IMG/VR virus record: IMGVR_UViG_3300042868_005645
Span: 1-55,223 of that record
Strand: one strand, 5' to 3'
From: a virus
DNA: 55,223 bases
Below the pieces are notes generated by a model, which ran no database searches, had not been told where the DNA came from, and worked only from the letters and a program-made list of their open reading frames with translations. The translations under genes and the position numbers were made by a program. Positions 7,309 to 15,948 of the stretch are shown here, piece after piece (the first letter of the stretch is position 1; each line of letters starts with the position of its first letter).

Positions 7309-7542
7309 ATGTTTGATACCCCCAATGCCAATGTTTATCGTTTGATAGACAGAAAAGCAGAACAGTCTTCACAAGAACATTATCGAGTTGGTTGCACCAC
7401 TGACGGCAAGACCACACTGACAATGATTGGTGAAGACTGCGTTACAATGACGCTGACAATGAACAAAGAATCCTGCGAGCAGATGATTCGTATGCTTCGT
7501 GCAACATACCCCGCAACCGATATCAAGGAACACAACAAATGA
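7309..7542 (+). CDS. Hypothetical protein, 77 aa
   Basis: Preceded by AAGGA at good spacing. The protein has a beta-rich middle (KTTLTMIGEDCVTMTLTM) and an amphipathic C-terminal helix. Coupled to the next gene by ATGA. Unknown function. Confidence 0.6.
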   Translation: MFDTPNANVYRLIDRKAEQSSQEHYRVGCTTDGKTTLTMIGEDCVTMTLTMNKESCEQMIRMLRATYPATDIKEHNK

Positions 7543-8075
7543 TTACTATTAAAGAATGGATGGAACTGGTAGACTATCGTATTACCGAAGGCAGTAACTA
7601 CTGCTGGCAGTGTTATGGCGACAATGCCTACACACTAGACTCATGGAATGGTGACCACGAAGGTCATAGTTTCAGCATCGTCTTTGACGCCAAAGACCAA
7701 ACTGTCTATGAAGTGCAAGCCCATGACTATCTGCACAATCGTGCCTACCGCATGATCAATGAAGACTTTCAAAAGAAAATGCGCAAGGAATCCAAGCGTC
7801 GCGATGTTGACAAAGACCAAGCATGGGACGATGTCAACTACATTGATTTGGATGTAGACGATGACTTTATCCAAAAGTGTTTGGCTATTCGCGAAGGCGA
7901 GGACTACGACACACGGGTCCTCATGCCTGTGGAGTTCTCAGACGAAGACCTTTTGAAATATATGAAAATGGCACATGAACGTGACATTACATTTAACCAA
8001 TTGGTAGAACAGGCCCTACTCACAGCCATTGAAGAACACAAACTTGGGATTGGGCCGGATCGTGGAATGGACTAA
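7539..8075 (+). CDS. Phage protein paralogous to that at 18737
   Basis: A 178-residue protein. Residues 22-100 share a pattern with the protein at 18737-19135: W-x-C-[FY]-G-x-N-A, then I-V/I-F-D, V-Y-x-V, A-[YW]-R-x-I-[ND]-E-x-F and a D-[DN]-V-[NS]-[YF] block, so they are diverged paralogues. The C-terminal part (EDLLKYMKMAHERDITF) looks like a small helical, possibly ribbon-helix-helix-like, segment. Function unknown. Confidence 0.65.
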   Translation: MITIKEWMELVDYRITEGSNYCWQCYGDNAYTLDSWNGDHEGHSFSIVFDAKDQTVYEVQAHDYLHNRAYRMINEDFQKKMRKESKRRDVDKDQAWDDVNYIDLDVDDDFIQKCLAIREGEDYDTRVLMPVEFSDEDLLKYMKMAHERDITFNQLVEQALLTAIEEHKLGIGPDRGMD

Positions 8076-8208
8076 ACTTGATTGGTTTGTTTTGGGTTTG
8101 GCCATAGGTTTATTTTGGCTTCCAGTTTGGCGAATTGGCAAACGAATTGTGGAAGAAGCCAAAATAGCCAAAAAAGAATGGCGACAACCTGTTGACAAAG
8201 ACCGCTGA
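8062..8208 (+). CDS. Small membrane protein, 48 aa (GTG start)
   Basis: Starts at GTG 8062 inside the end of the upstream gene. It encodes a hydrophobic segment (WFVLGLAIGLFWLPVW) followed by a basic helix. The start codon is uncertain because a TTG also lies upstream. Its end overlaps the -35 of the rIIA promoter. Confidence 0.45.
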   Translation: MEWTKLDWFVLGLAIGLFWLPVWRIGKRIVEEAKIAKKEWRQPVDKDR

Positions 8209-8220
8209 TGGTTGTATAAT
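8192..8220 (+). promoter_or_regulatory. Consensus sigma70 promoter for rIIA
   Basis: TTGACA (8192-8197), 17 bp, TATAAT (8215-8220), all exact. The gene starts 38 bp downstream with AGAGGG as ribosome site. Confidence 0.85.
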
Positions 8221-8257
8221 AATACTATTGCAACAACACACACAGAGGGCGACACAC

Positions 8258-10420
8258 ATGATTTTGAACACTGCACCGCAAGACCAAGCAATCCTTTCTA
8301 ACGTGGGCGAGATTGGCGAGTTCCGTATCCGTAACTCAGCCAAAGCCTTTAACATCCTTTCTTCAGGACTGTATGCAAACAAGATTCGTGCTATCATTCG
8401 CGAACTGAGTTGCAACGCTGTGGACAGTCACACAGCATCTGGCAAACAAGATACTCCGTTTGACATTCATTTGCCAAATCAGTTGGAGCCTTGGTTCAGC
8501 ATTCGCGACTATGGTACAGGACTTAATCATGAACAAGTCACCAGCATCTACACCACATACTTTGAGTCCACTAAGACTAATAGCAATGATTTTATTGGTG
8601 CCCTTGGTCTTGGTTCTAAGTCTCCATTTAGTTATACGGATAACTTCACCGTAACTGCTATCCGCGACAACGTCAAAGGTATCTACACTGCCTTTATCAA
8701 TGATCAAGGTGTTCCTAGTATTGCATTGATGACCAAAGAAGAGACGGCAGAACCTTCCGGTGTTGAAATCAAATTCAGCGTCAGTGACCGATATGACTTC
8801 TCTAAGTTTCAAGACGAAGCACGTCAAGTCTATACCTATTTTAAACTGCGCCCAGTGGTAGCCGGTGCAAACAGTTTCCAGTTCCGCGATGTAAAATATG
8901 ACACCCAAGATATTATTCCTGGTGTTCACAGTTACCAAGATAGTCAACGTAGTGTTGCCGTCATGGGTAATATTGCCTATCCTATCGAAGTGCCTAATGC
9001 AGACCAAACACTCGGTGACCTGCGTGGCTTGCTGAACTGCGGTTTGGAGTTGCACTTTGCCATTGGCGACTTGGACTTCCAAGCAAGTCGTGAAGGCTTG
9101 AGTTACATTCCACAAACAGTCAACAGCATCAAACGCAAGTTGGAAGCATTGAACGCACAATTGGCCACGCACCTTGCCCAAGAAGCAGATACCATTGCCA
9201 ATCTGTGGGATCGTGCCTTGTTCCTCCAAAGCAAGCATCGCATGGGTCTGTGGACTGCGGCTGTGAAAAAGTATGTGGCAGACACTAAACTGTCTACGTT
9301 TGACGACAACCGTTATGGTGGCACCAAGACTTTTAAGATGCCCATCGACGAACTTGCTAAGAAGTATAACATTGCAATTCGCGGTTTTAACTATGCCAAG
9401 CACAGCAAAGCATATCCTAACCGCAAGCATGAAACAGAATACAACGACAAGAAGAATGCCGCGGGTCATTACGAGCATACTATCTATTGGGGCTTTACTG
9501 TAGAAAAACATGTACAGTTCATTGCCAACGACACCAATGTTGGTGCTGTTGAACGTGCTAAGTTTCACTACCGTACTACCAAGCCAGATAACAGCACCAC
9601 AGTGTTTGTTCTTGAAAAGGCAAACAAAGCCAAGGATATGAACTTGAAGGCATTCTTCAAAGCCATTTCCAATCCTCCGCAGGCCACTATCGTCAATGCC
9701 AGCACACTGGAAAAGAAGGAACGTGCTGACAGTGGTCTGGGTAAGAACGTTACCATCCTTGCACTGCAAGAACGTGGTAGCGGTGGCTACTACCGTGAGA
9801 AAGAAATGGTTTGGCGTGATGCAGGCAAGGCCGATAGTTTTGACGCCGCTCAAACTTATTACTACTTGCCTTTGAGTGGCTTTGAAGTTCAAAGCAAGCA
9901 CGGTTCAATTGATGTTAAACAGTTCTACAACGACTTGAAAGACTGTGGATTGAAAGGTCTCCAAACTACCATTTATGGTGTGCGTAAAGGCGACATTGAG
10001 TTTATCCGTACACAAACTAATTGGGTCAACATCGAAGACCATGTTGCCAATGAATTGGCCAAGCCTATCGATAACAAACTTGTTATGAGTTTGGTGTTGT
10101 ATGCTGTTGACAGTTTTAACTTGTTGCAATATAATAGCAACATCGTCTCCGCAGTAACTAATCCTGTTAGTCCTTACACTAAATTGGTAACACAGTTTAA
10201 AGGCTTTGACAAGATCAAGTACAGCGAAGTGAGTTTGAAGCGTTTGTGCAATCGTTATGCTCAAGGTGTAACGTTCAATCCAGAAGCACAAGTTCAAAAA
10301 TTTGTTGATGGATGCTCTGACATCAGCAAACGATATCCGTTGTTGCAGTTCTTGCGTTCTGCACCTAACAGTGATGTAGCAGAGTATATTAATTTGATCG
10401 ACACACAGAAAGGTGTTTAA
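8258..10420 (+). CDS. rIIA: rIIA-like protein (GHKL ATPase)
   Basis: At 720 aa this is close to T4 rIIA (about 725). The N-terminal GHKL/HATPase fold is clear: N-box IRELSCNAVDSH at 46-57, DYGTGL at 84-89 and GALGLGSKSPFSY at 114-126. In T4, rIIA and rIIB are early membrane-associated proteins that protect the infection from prophage Rex exclusion and affect lysis timing. I placed the start at ATG 8258 rather than upstream because the upstream frame overlaps the promoter. It is directly followed by rIIB, as in T4. The ATP lid and metal-binding residues look intact. Confidence 0.9.
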   Translation: MILNTAPQDQAILSNVGEIGEFRIRNSAKAFNILSSGLYANKIRAIIRELSCNAVDSHTASGKQDTPFDIHLPNQLEPWFSIRDYGTGLNHEQVTSIYTTYFESTKTNSNDFIGALGLGSKSPFSYTDNFTVTAIRDNVKGIYTAFINDQGVPSIALMTKEETAEPSGVEIKFSVSDRYDFSKFQDEARQVYTYFKLRPVVAGANSFQFRDVKYDTQDIIPGVHSYQDSQRSVAVMGNIAYPIEVPNADQTLGDLRGLLNCGLELHFAIGDLDFQASREGLSYIPQTVNSIKRKLEALNAQLATHLAQEADTIANLWDRALFLQSKHRMGLWTAAVKKYVADTKLSTFDDNRYGGTKTFKMPIDELAKKYNIAIRGFNYAKHSKAYPNRKHETEYNDKKNAAGHYEHTIYWGFTVEKHVQFIANDTNVGAVERAKFHYRTTKPDNSTTVFVLEKANKAKDMNLKAFFKAISNPPQATIVNASTLEKKERADSGLGKNVTILALQERGSGGYYREKEMVWRDAGKADSFDAAQTYYYLPLSGFEVQSKHGSIDVKQFYNDLKDCGLKGLQTTIYGVRKGDIEFIRTQTNWVNIEDHVANELAKPIDNKLVMSLVLYAVDSFNLLQYNSNIVSAVTNPVSPYTKLVTQFKGFDKIKYSEVSLKRLCNRYAQGVTFNPEAQVQKFVDGCSDISKRYPLLQFLRSAPNSDVAEYINLIDTQKGV

Positions 10421-10421
10421 A

Positions 10422-11222
10422 ATGACATTTCCATATTTGATTCAGGGCAAAAATATTGTTGTTGTAATTGACAACAATCCTCATACAATTACTTCTACTC
10501 ATATTGCCTATGAGAAAGTCAAAGAAGCAATTAAAACAGGCGAATGGGAAACTGTTCGCGACATCATCGAGCCAAAGAAGATTGTGCTTGAGTATGGTGC
10601 TGGCAACATCGCCATCCAAGGAGACAAGTTTTATTGGAAGGGACACGAGTTCCACAACACATTGGCTGATCGTATCATCCAAATGTATCAAGACGGCTTT
10701 CCAATTGAACCAATGATTAAGTTCATGGAGAACTTGATGAGCAATCCAAGTCATCGTGCTGTGACAGAACTGTACAAGTTTTTGGAAAAGGGTAACCTGC
10801 CAATTACCAATGACGGTCACTTCTTGGCATACAAGAAAGTTCGCAAGGACTACAAGGATTGCCACAGCGGTACAATGGATAACTCCGTTGGACAAGTGGT
10901 TGAAATGGAACGCAACATGGTTGATGACAAAGCCGAAAATACTTGCAGTTCTGGCTTGCACTTCTGCTCACGTGAGTACTTGGACCACTTCGGTGGCGAG
11001 CGCACAGTGATCCTTAAGATAAATCCACGTGATGTTGTGAGCATTCCCACTGACTACAATGCCAGCAAAGGTCGTGCTTGCCGCTACGAAGTTATCGGCG
11101 AGTTGGGTGTACATCCAGACGATGCTTTCAAAGCACCTGTTCAAGACGAAGCCTACACACAAGAGCAATTGGATGCCGCAGTTAAGGCCGCAGTCGAAGC
11201 CGCACTTAAGGTAACACAATGA
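10422..11222 (+). CDS. rIIB: rIIB-like protein
   Basis: A 266-residue homologue of T4 rIIB (312 aa), recognised from its position after rIIA and from conserved stretches such as LPITNDGHFLAYKKV (about 126-140), the CSSGLHFCSREYL region (174-186) and the Ala/Lys-rich C-terminal helix. AAGG precedes the ATG at 10422, one base after the rIIA stop, so the two are translationally coupled. It acts with rIIA at the inner membrane in T4. Confidence 0.85.
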   Translation: MTFPYLIQGKNIVVVIDNNPHTITSTHIAYEKVKEAIKTGEWETVRDIIEPKKIVLEYGAGNIAIQGDKFYWKGHEFHNTLADRIIQMYQDGFPIEPMIKFMENLMSNPSHRAVTELYKFLEKGNLPITNDGHFLAYKKVRKDYKDCHSGTMDNSVGQVVEMERNMVDDKAENTCSSGLHFCSREYLDHFGGERTVILKINPRDVVSIPTDYNASKGRACRYEVIGELGVHPDDAFKAPVQDEAYTQEQLDAAVKAAVEAALKVTQ

Positions 11223-11395
11223 TTAGACTTTGGCTAGCATTTGCCATCCTTGCCGTCCTTATTCACTTTGGCATTACTGCCTGGAGAAACATGGAGGGCA
11301 AGGAGCGTTGGACCTTGACAAAGTCTGTGACGTATAGTATAATTGTCGCATTGCTAGCCGTGCTGGTAATGACTGTAATCGTAATTCTTTTTTAA
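11219..11395 (+). CDS. Small two-helix membrane protein, 58 aa
   Basis: ATGA overlap with rIIB. Two hydrophobic segments (LWLAFAILAVLIHFGI and SIIVALLAVLVMTVIVILF) flank a charged loop with WRNMEGKERW. It is probably part of the rII membrane module; a role is not recognisable. A sigma70 promoter for the next gene lies within it. Confidence 0.65.
   Translation: MIRLWLAFAILAVLIHFGITAWRNMEGKERWTLTKSVTYSIIVALLAVLVMTVIVILF
11315..11343 (+). promoter_or_regulatory. Consensus sigma70 promoter for the SPFH gene
   Basis: TTGACA (11315-11320), 17 bp, TATAAT (11338-11343), exact. It is internal to the upstream membrane protein gene and about 60 bp before the ATG at 11405. Confidence 0.8.
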
Positions 11396-11404
11396 GGTAA
11401 ACAA

Positions 11405-12199
11405 ATGAAACGTATTTTTACTCTCTCTATTCTCGCCGCCGCAGTTTTGGCAACGGGTTGTACTCGTATTGAAACTGGTGAAGTCGGTGTTCGCGTTGGC
11501 TTTGACAAACAAGTCCAAAGTGGCGAACTGCTTCCAGGCTCGTTCAATCAAGTATTGATCGGCGATGTCTTGACATTCCCAGTCAAGGATGTCAACGTTA
11601 CTCTGGAGAATATGACTCCAGTAGCCAAAGACAATAGCACAATGAAAGATCTGGATGCTGTGGTTGTTTACAACATCAATCCACAGCAAGTATCAGAACT
11701 GTATGCTACTAAGAACAAAGCATTCCATGCTGAGTTCAAAGGCGATACCTATGTGATGTACAACTACATCGTACAAAATGCTCGTAATGCTATCTACAAG
11801 GCGGCACGTAAGTACGAAGCATTGGATATGGCTGACAATCGCGGCGAAATGGAGAAGTTCATCCAGGAAGAAATTGTTCGCAATCTAGCAGACGAAAAGT
11901 TGGACGGTAGTATTATGATCAGCCAAGTGTTGATTCGTAATGTTGTGCCAGCAGACTCAGTTGTCGAAAGTGCTAACGCATTGGTTCGTTCAAAGAACGA
12001 GTTGAAGCAGAAGGAAGTTGAAGTTAAGACTGCCGAAGCCGAAAGTCGTCGGATGGCGGCATTGGCTAACAACTCCGGTGCAAGCATTGCATTCATGCAA
12101 GCACAGGCCATGTTGAATATCTCCGAAGGTATCAAAGCAGGTCAAGTACAGACCATTATTGTGCCTAGTAACTTCAACGCATTGATGATGCCTAAGTAA
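11405..12199 (+). CDS. SPFH/prohibitin-like lipoprotein
   Basis: A 264-residue protein with a lipoprotein signal (LATGC, Cys19) instead of the usual transmembrane anchor. The body reads as an SPFH (stomatin/prohibitin/flotillin/HflC) domain: TGEVGVRVGFD at the start, VPADSVVESA, and an Ala/Glu-rich coiled coil (KNELKQKEVEVKTAEAES) at about 195-215. Such proteins form membrane scaffolds that organise microdomains or restrain proteases such as FtsH. With rIIA/rIIB and two small membrane proteins beside it, a role at the host membrane is likely. Confidence 0.85.
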   Translation: MKRIFTLSILAAAVLATGCTRIETGEVGVRVGFDKQVQSGELLPGSFNQVLIGDVLTFPVKDVNVTLENMTPVAKDNSTMKDLDAVVVYNINPQQVSELYATKNKAFHAEFKGDTYVMYNYIVQNARNAIYKAARKYEALDMADNRGEMEKFIQEEIVRNLADEKLDGSIMISQVLIRNVVPADSVVESANALVRSKNELKQKEVEVKTAEAESRRMAALANNSGASIAFMQAQAMLNISEGIKAGQVQTIIVPSNFNALMMPK

Positions 12200-12201
12200 A
12201 A

Positions 12202-12396
12202 ATGGATATGAATCAAGCGGCCGTGTTTTTGGCAGGAAGCATTTTAACAATGTTAGGGTTTGTTGTTGTGGTTGCTGGTGTTATTGTTATCAATAATCTC
12301 ATACATAAATATTGGAAGCCAGTAAAGATATGGACGTTTGAATCGTATCCTCCCAGTGTCATGTTACAGCAGAAAGATGACAACAAAACTACATAA
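12202..12396 (+). CDS. Small membrane protein, 64 aa
   Basis: One long hydrophobic segment at about residues 7-33 (GFVVVVAGVIVINNLI) followed by a basic and aromatic tail. It lies 2 bp after the SPFH gene and just before a terminator, so it ends that operon. Unknown function. Confidence 0.65.
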   Translation: MDMNQAAVFLAGSILTMLGFVVVVAGVIVINNLIHKYWKPVKIWTFESYPPSVMLQQKDDNKTT

Positions 12397-12427
12397 TGTC
12401 TGCAATAGATAATATTGTGTTTGAGCA

Positions 12428-12465
12428 AATAGCCACTTTACAGTGGCTATTTTTTCCTGTACAAT
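12428..12465 (+). terminator. Terminator overlapping a sigma70 promoter
   Basis: A 10-bp perfect stem (AATAGCCACT/AGTGGCTATT, loop TTAC) followed by six T closes the SPFH operon. The same bases form a promoter: TTTACA at 12437-12442, 17 bp, TACAAT at 12460-12465, which would start the next operon. Termination and initiation therefore share DNA. Confidence 0.8.
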
Positions 12466-12502
12466 CACGCAACACTTACAAATTTTAATCAAGGAGCATT
12501 AA

Positions 12503-12682
12503 ATGGCTGGAACAGCAAAAAGTAATTACTTAACAGTAACTGAAGTGGTTGAGGGCAAACACGTAACAGTTTTCAACAGGATGTTTTTCAATGCAGGCGA
12601 CATGAACAAGTTCATCAAAGAAGAAAAAATTGTAGAAAAGTATCCCAAACCAAGATACACTATCTACAAAGAATGCTATTAA
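12503..12682 (+). CDS. Small hypothetical protein, 59 aa
   Basis: Preceded by AAGGAG. The protein is compact and Lys/aromatic-rich, ending KPRYTIYKECY. The next gene begins 1 bp after its stop. I do not recognise it, but the ribosome site and coupling make it real. Confidence 0.65.
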   Translation: MAGTAKSNYLTVTEVVEGKHVTVFNRMFFNAGDMNKFIKEEKIVEKYPKPRYTIYKECY

Positions 12683-12683
12683 A

Positions 12684-13199
12684 ATGATAATCTATTTAGA
12701 TATGGACGATGTGGTCGCCGATTGGCGTGTGGCCGCAGAGGACTTATTAAAATTAAAGTTTCCCAATAACGACCCATGGGCACGTATACCCAACGATAAA
12801 TGGGCTGAACTTAAACGCAACAGTCGCTTCTATCGAACACTGCCATTAAAGCCAGGAGCAGATGAATTGGTACAGTATTGTCGCAATGCTGTTCATAGAG
12901 GACTAGCAGATGATGTTAGATTCCTAAGTGCTATTCCGCATAACAACGACATGCCATGGAGCATACAGGATAAAGTTTGGTGGGCACACGATAACTTTCC
13001 AGGCATCCCAGTGTTCCTAGGACCTTATAGTCGAGACAAACAAGTACATTGTCAGCCCGGTGATATTTTAATTGATGACCGAACTAGTAACTGTGAAGAG
13101 TGGGAGAGTAGAGGAGGGCAAGCACACATCTATCGTACTTGGGAAGGGTGTAAGCCTTGGTTAGAACAAATTATTAATAACAAAGAAAGAAGTATATGA
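12684..13199 (+). CDS. 5'(3')-deoxyribonucleotidase, HAD family
   Basis: A 171-residue HAD phosphatase of the NT5C type: DxD nucleophile motif at 6-8 (YLDMDDVVADW), motif II Ser at 82 and motif III/IV region GDILIDDRTSN at 126-136 with the acidic pair. It would dephosphorylate (deoxy)nucleoside monophosphates and help steer nucleotide pools during phage replication. It is translationally coupled to the next gene (ATGA at 13196). Confidence 0.85.
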   Translation: MIIYLDMDDVVADWRVAAEDLLKLKFPNNDPWARIPNDKWAELKRNSRFYRTLPLKPGADELVQYCRNAVHRGLADDVRFLSAIPHNNDMPWSIQDKVWWAHDNFPGIPVFLGPYSRDKQVHCQPGDILIDDRTSNCEEWESRGGQAHIYRTWEGCKPWLEQIINNKERSI

Positions 13200-13396
13200 G
13201 TGATCCGTTAGACGAAGCAGAAAGATTTACCAATATGTTTTTGGAAAAAGCACTGCAATACAAAGCCAAAGTTCCAGAACTCACAGGCTTTTGTTTGGCC
13301 TGTGAAGACCCAACCGAAGGCGCATTCTGTTCCAAAGAGTGTAGGGAAGACCACGAACGTTTGGAAAAAATTAAAGCAATCAAAGGCATTAGATAA
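13196..13396 (+). CDS. Small zinc-finger protein, 66 aa
   Basis: A helical N-terminus is followed by C-x2-C (CLAC, 33-36) and FCSKEC (44-49), giving four zinc ligands in a DksA/TraR- or treble-clef-like arrangement, then a charged C-terminal helix. Likely a nucleic-acid or protein-binding zinc peptide. Coupled to the nucleotidase gene. Confidence 0.6.
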   Translation: MSDPLDEAERFTNMFLEKALQYKAKVPELTGFCLACEDPTEGAFCSKECREDHERLEKIKAIKGIR

Positions 13397-13397
13397 G

Positions 13398-13426
13398 TTG
13401 ACTGCCTGACTGTTTTATTGTATAAT
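13398..13426 (+). promoter_or_regulatory. Sigma70 promoter for the AAA ATPase
   Basis: TTGACT (13398-13403), 17 bp, TATAAT (13421-13426). Gene start at 13460. Confidence 0.8.
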
Positions 13427-13459
13427 AGACACATAGCAACAAACACACTGAAAGATTGT

Positions 13460-14536
13460 ATGACTTACTTTATGAAATCGGGCACACGTTTCAATGTTTC
13501 TACCAAAGAAGCAATGGACCTACACGATGCACTGCCCGCAGGTACTTACACTGTTAAATTTGATAAGATGGCCGGTTGCTTCTATCTTGAAGCAGTTGAA
13601 GGTTTTGAAATCAAAGGCAAGATCTACGGTGACACTCGCCGTAGTGCAGAGCGCATTCTGCGCACATTCCATGACCGTCCTAATTCAACTGGTGTAATGC
13701 TCACTGGTGAGAAGGGCAGTGGTAAGACACTGTTGGCTAAGATGCTTTCTTTGGAAGCACAGGCACAGGGTATTCCTACAATCGTTATCAATCAGCCATG
13801 GTGTGGTGAAGACTTCAACGGCTTCATGCAGATGATTGAACAACCCACTGTGATCTTGTTTGACGAGTTTGAAAAGGTCTACGATAACGATGACCAGGAA
13901 AAGATGCTGACTCTGCTGGACGGTGTATACCCTAGCAAGAAGTTGTTTGTCCTGACCTGTAACGACAAGTGGCGTGTGAACCAACACATGCGTAATCGCC
14001 CAGGCCGTATCTACTACATGCTGGACTACAAAGGCTTGGACAATGACTTTATCGTTGAGTACTGTGAAGACAACCTCAATGCCAAAGAACACATTCAAAC
14101 TATTTGCCGTATCTCCAGCATGTTCGATCAATTCAACTTTGACATGTTGAAGGCTTTGGTTGAGGAAATGAATCGTTACAATGAAACACCTCAGCAGGCA
14201 ATGAAGATGTTGAATGCTCGTCCTGAGTTTAGCGGTGAAACCAAATACAAGGTCACCCTGCAACCAAAAGGCTTGGACATTCCAGAAGACCTTTTGGAAA
14301 CTACCACATGGGTTGGCAATCCCTTGACCGGTCGTATCAGCATTGATTACAAAAAAGTCAACGGCGTGGACGAAGATGGAGACCAAGATTGGGATTGGGA
14401 AGGTTGCCGTTTCAGCAATGAAGATCTAAAACAGATCGATGCTAATGCTGGCAAGTTTATCTTCATCAACGACATTGGCGACCGTGTTACACTCAGCAAA
14501 GTTGTTGAGCGTAGTTACCACTGGGATGCATTTTAA
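13460..14536 (+). CDS. AAA ATPase
   Basis: A 358-residue AAA-type ATPase: Walker A GEKGSGKT (83-90), Walker B VILFDEFE (131-138), sensor 1 LTCND (165-169) and arginines in RNRPGR (178-183) that could serve as finger. An N-terminal domain of about 70 residues and a C-terminal domain of about 130 residues have no recognisable motif. Such single-ring ATPases occur in large T4-like phages with unclear roles in remodelling. I chose ATG 13460 because the longer frame starts inside the promoter. Confidence 0.85.
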   Translation: MTYFMKSGTRFNVSTKEAMDLHDALPAGTYTVKFDKMAGCFYLEAVEGFEIKGKIYGDTRRSAERILRTFHDRPNSTGVMLTGEKGSGKTLLAKMLSLEAQAQGIPTIVINQPWCGEDFNGFMQMIEQPTVILFDEFEKVYDNDDQEKMLTLLDGVYPSKKLFVLTCNDKWRVNQHMRNRPGRIYYMLDYKGLDNDFIVEYCEDNLNAKEHIQTICRISSMFDQFNFDMLKALVEEMNRYNETPQQAMKMLNARPEFSGETKYKVTLQPKGLDIPEDLLETTTWVGNPLTGRISIDYKKVNGVDEDGDQDWDWEGCRFSNEDLKQIDANAGKFIFINDIGDRVTLSKVVERSYHWDAF

Positions 14537-14562
14537 AAAACACATTTCGTATTGAGGTAGAT

Positions 14563-15021
14563 ATGAAAAAGATTTACTACGAAAAAGTAGGACGCAGGTA
14601 TGTGCCTGTGAGTGAATACGACAGTGAGTACTTGGACAGTTTCTCCAAGGGCACACATCTTGTGATGTGCTATCCAGGTGGACAAAGTCGTAGATACAAT
14701 GTCGATCCTGACTATGCGGCCATGATTGCCGCAGGGCGTGTGGCCGAAGATGCAATTTGCCGAGCACTGAACAAAGCCAGCGAAATGCGGCCAGCCCGTA
14801 CTCCTATTACACCGGCTCAACAAAGAGCCTGGAAGAAGTTGGCCAAAGAGTTTGGAGATGACCTATGCACACTACACGGTGCCAGTACACACGACATTGC
14901 TGAAGCCGGCATTAAAGCCATGCAACAAGAAGCAACATTGCTAATGTCTAATCCCGCAGTAAAAAAAGCATGGGATCGATTCCAATTGGTTTGTCAACTA
15001 ACTAAAGAAAATCAAAAATGA
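14563..15021 (+). CDS. Hypothetical protein, 152 aa
   Basis: Lys/Ala-rich and mostly helical, with ITPAQQRAWKKLAKEFGDDL near residues 86-105. The C-terminus (NPAVKKAWDRFQLVCQL) matches that of the protein at 16407 (NPAVEKAYQKYVMLLEL), suggesting a shared helical module. Preceded by GAGG. Function unknown. Confidence 0.6.
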   Translation: MKKIYYEKVGRRYVPVSEYDSEYLDSFSKGTHLVMCYPGGQSRRYNVDPDYAAMIAAGRVAEDAICRALNKASEMRPARTPITPAQQRAWKKLAKEFGDDLCTLHGASTHDIAEAGIKAMQQEATLLMSNPAVKKAWDRFQLVCQLTKENQK

Positions 15022-15278
15022 TTAAAGAGATATTGTTGTTCATTAAATGGCAATGGCGCAAATGTGAATTTTGGCAACGCTGTTATCTTGTAGGAGCATT
15101 TTTTCTAGGCATGGCTGCGTTTTCACCTAGTCCATATAATATGTATATTGGTGTTGTTCCTGTTGCTATGTTCTTTGTGTCTACTTTTAAATGGTGGATG
15201 TTTGACCCAATGATGGAAAGTTGGCGGAAATATAAAAAAGAAAAACAGAATCTCTTTGATACTATTAAAGGTGATTAA
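15018..15278 (+). CDS. Small membrane protein, 86 aa
   Basis: ATGA overlap with the upstream gene. Two hydrophobic segments (CYLVGAFFLGMAAFSP, then YIGVVPVAMFFVSTF) separated by a short loop, and a Lys-rich C-terminus. Unknown function. Confidence 0.65.
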   Translation: MIKEILLFIKWQWRKCEFWQRCYLVGAFFLGMAAFSPSPYNMYIGVVPVAMFFVSTFKWWMFDPMMESWRKYKKEKQNLFDTIKGD

Positions 15279-15676
15279 TGATGCATCAATGGCAACTCGA
15301 CTTATTGGATAAGATGACAAACCGCAACGGTAAAGAGTTAAAAATCTCTATGGGTGGTCGTAATATTGGTAAGAGTCATTGGACCAATATGGCCATAGAC
15401 CGACTCATGCGTGACCTTAACAGCCATCCCATTAGTGATCTAGTACTCAGCGAAGGTAGTGTCTACGGTAGTCGTTACTATTGTGTAGAACCGGTAGGTG
15501 GCAATTGGCCGGATATGGAAATATGGAGTCTTGATACATACGGCAACTGTGGCAGTGCATGGGACAAAGACAAAGCACCTGAACTAAATGCTCGTTGGTA
15601 CATGAACGATCGAAGATTTTGGTTCCGTGAAGAAAAAGATCGCAATTGGTTTATTATGAAATGGAGTGCGGCGTGA
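15278..15676 (+). CDS. Hypothetical protein with P-loop-like motif and WS C-terminus
   Basis: A 132-residue protein. GGRNIGKS at about 26-33 matches a Walker A loop, but the protein is too short for a full P-loop NTPase. Its C-terminal FREEKDRNWFIMKWS matches the ends of four neighbouring small proteins. It opens a run of short overlapping genes. Confidence 0.6.
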   Translation: MMHQWQLDLLDKMTNRNGKELKISMGGRNIGKSHWTNMAIDRLMRDLNSHPISDLVLSEGSVYGSRYYCVEPVGGNWPDMEIWSLDTYGNCGSAWDKDKAPELNARWYMNDRRFWFREEKDRNWFIMKWSAA

Positions 15677-15948
15677 CTGGATTTCAATCTAAAAAACTTG
15701 TGGCTCGGATGACGCCAGCGTCTAAAGTAGATTCTAGTATACCCAACTACAAAATAGTAGAGCGAGCCATAGTGGATGATGAGCAATGGTACACTGTTCG
15801 AGTTTATAAGACTCCAATAATGTCTTGGGTAAGAAACAACAATAAAAAGTGGCAGTGGGAACATTCTAATAACGGAAGGCATGGCATACGTTTTGACATG
15901 CACGAAAAACTATTCACCATGTTGGCATTGAAATGGTCTCCTCGATGA
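15673..15948 (+). CDS. WS-motif small protein, 91 aa
   Basis: Start chosen at GTG 15673 because it makes a GTGA overlap with the previous stop and has GGAG upstream. The C-terminus FTMLALKWSPR is the divergent member of the shared DWFxL(K/R)WS ending. A tryptophan-rich basic middle (KWQWEHSN) is present. Unknown function. Confidence 0.6.
   Translation: MTGFQSKKLVARMTPASKVDSSIPNYKIVERAIVDDEQWYTVRVYKTPIMSWVRNNNKKWQWEHSNNGRHGIRFDMHEKLFTMLALKWSPR

Noticed and set aside
8363-9901. Long minus-strand open frame (512 codons) opposite rIIA
   Set aside because: It lies fully antisense to a well-recognised rIIA gene, has a Cys/Val/Phe-rich antisense-like composition and no ribosome site.
12303-12312. 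CATAAATA within the 12202 gene as a late promoter
   Set aside because: It is inside a coding sequence, 200 bp from the next start, and a sigma70 promoter already serves that gene; the short motif occurs by chance.
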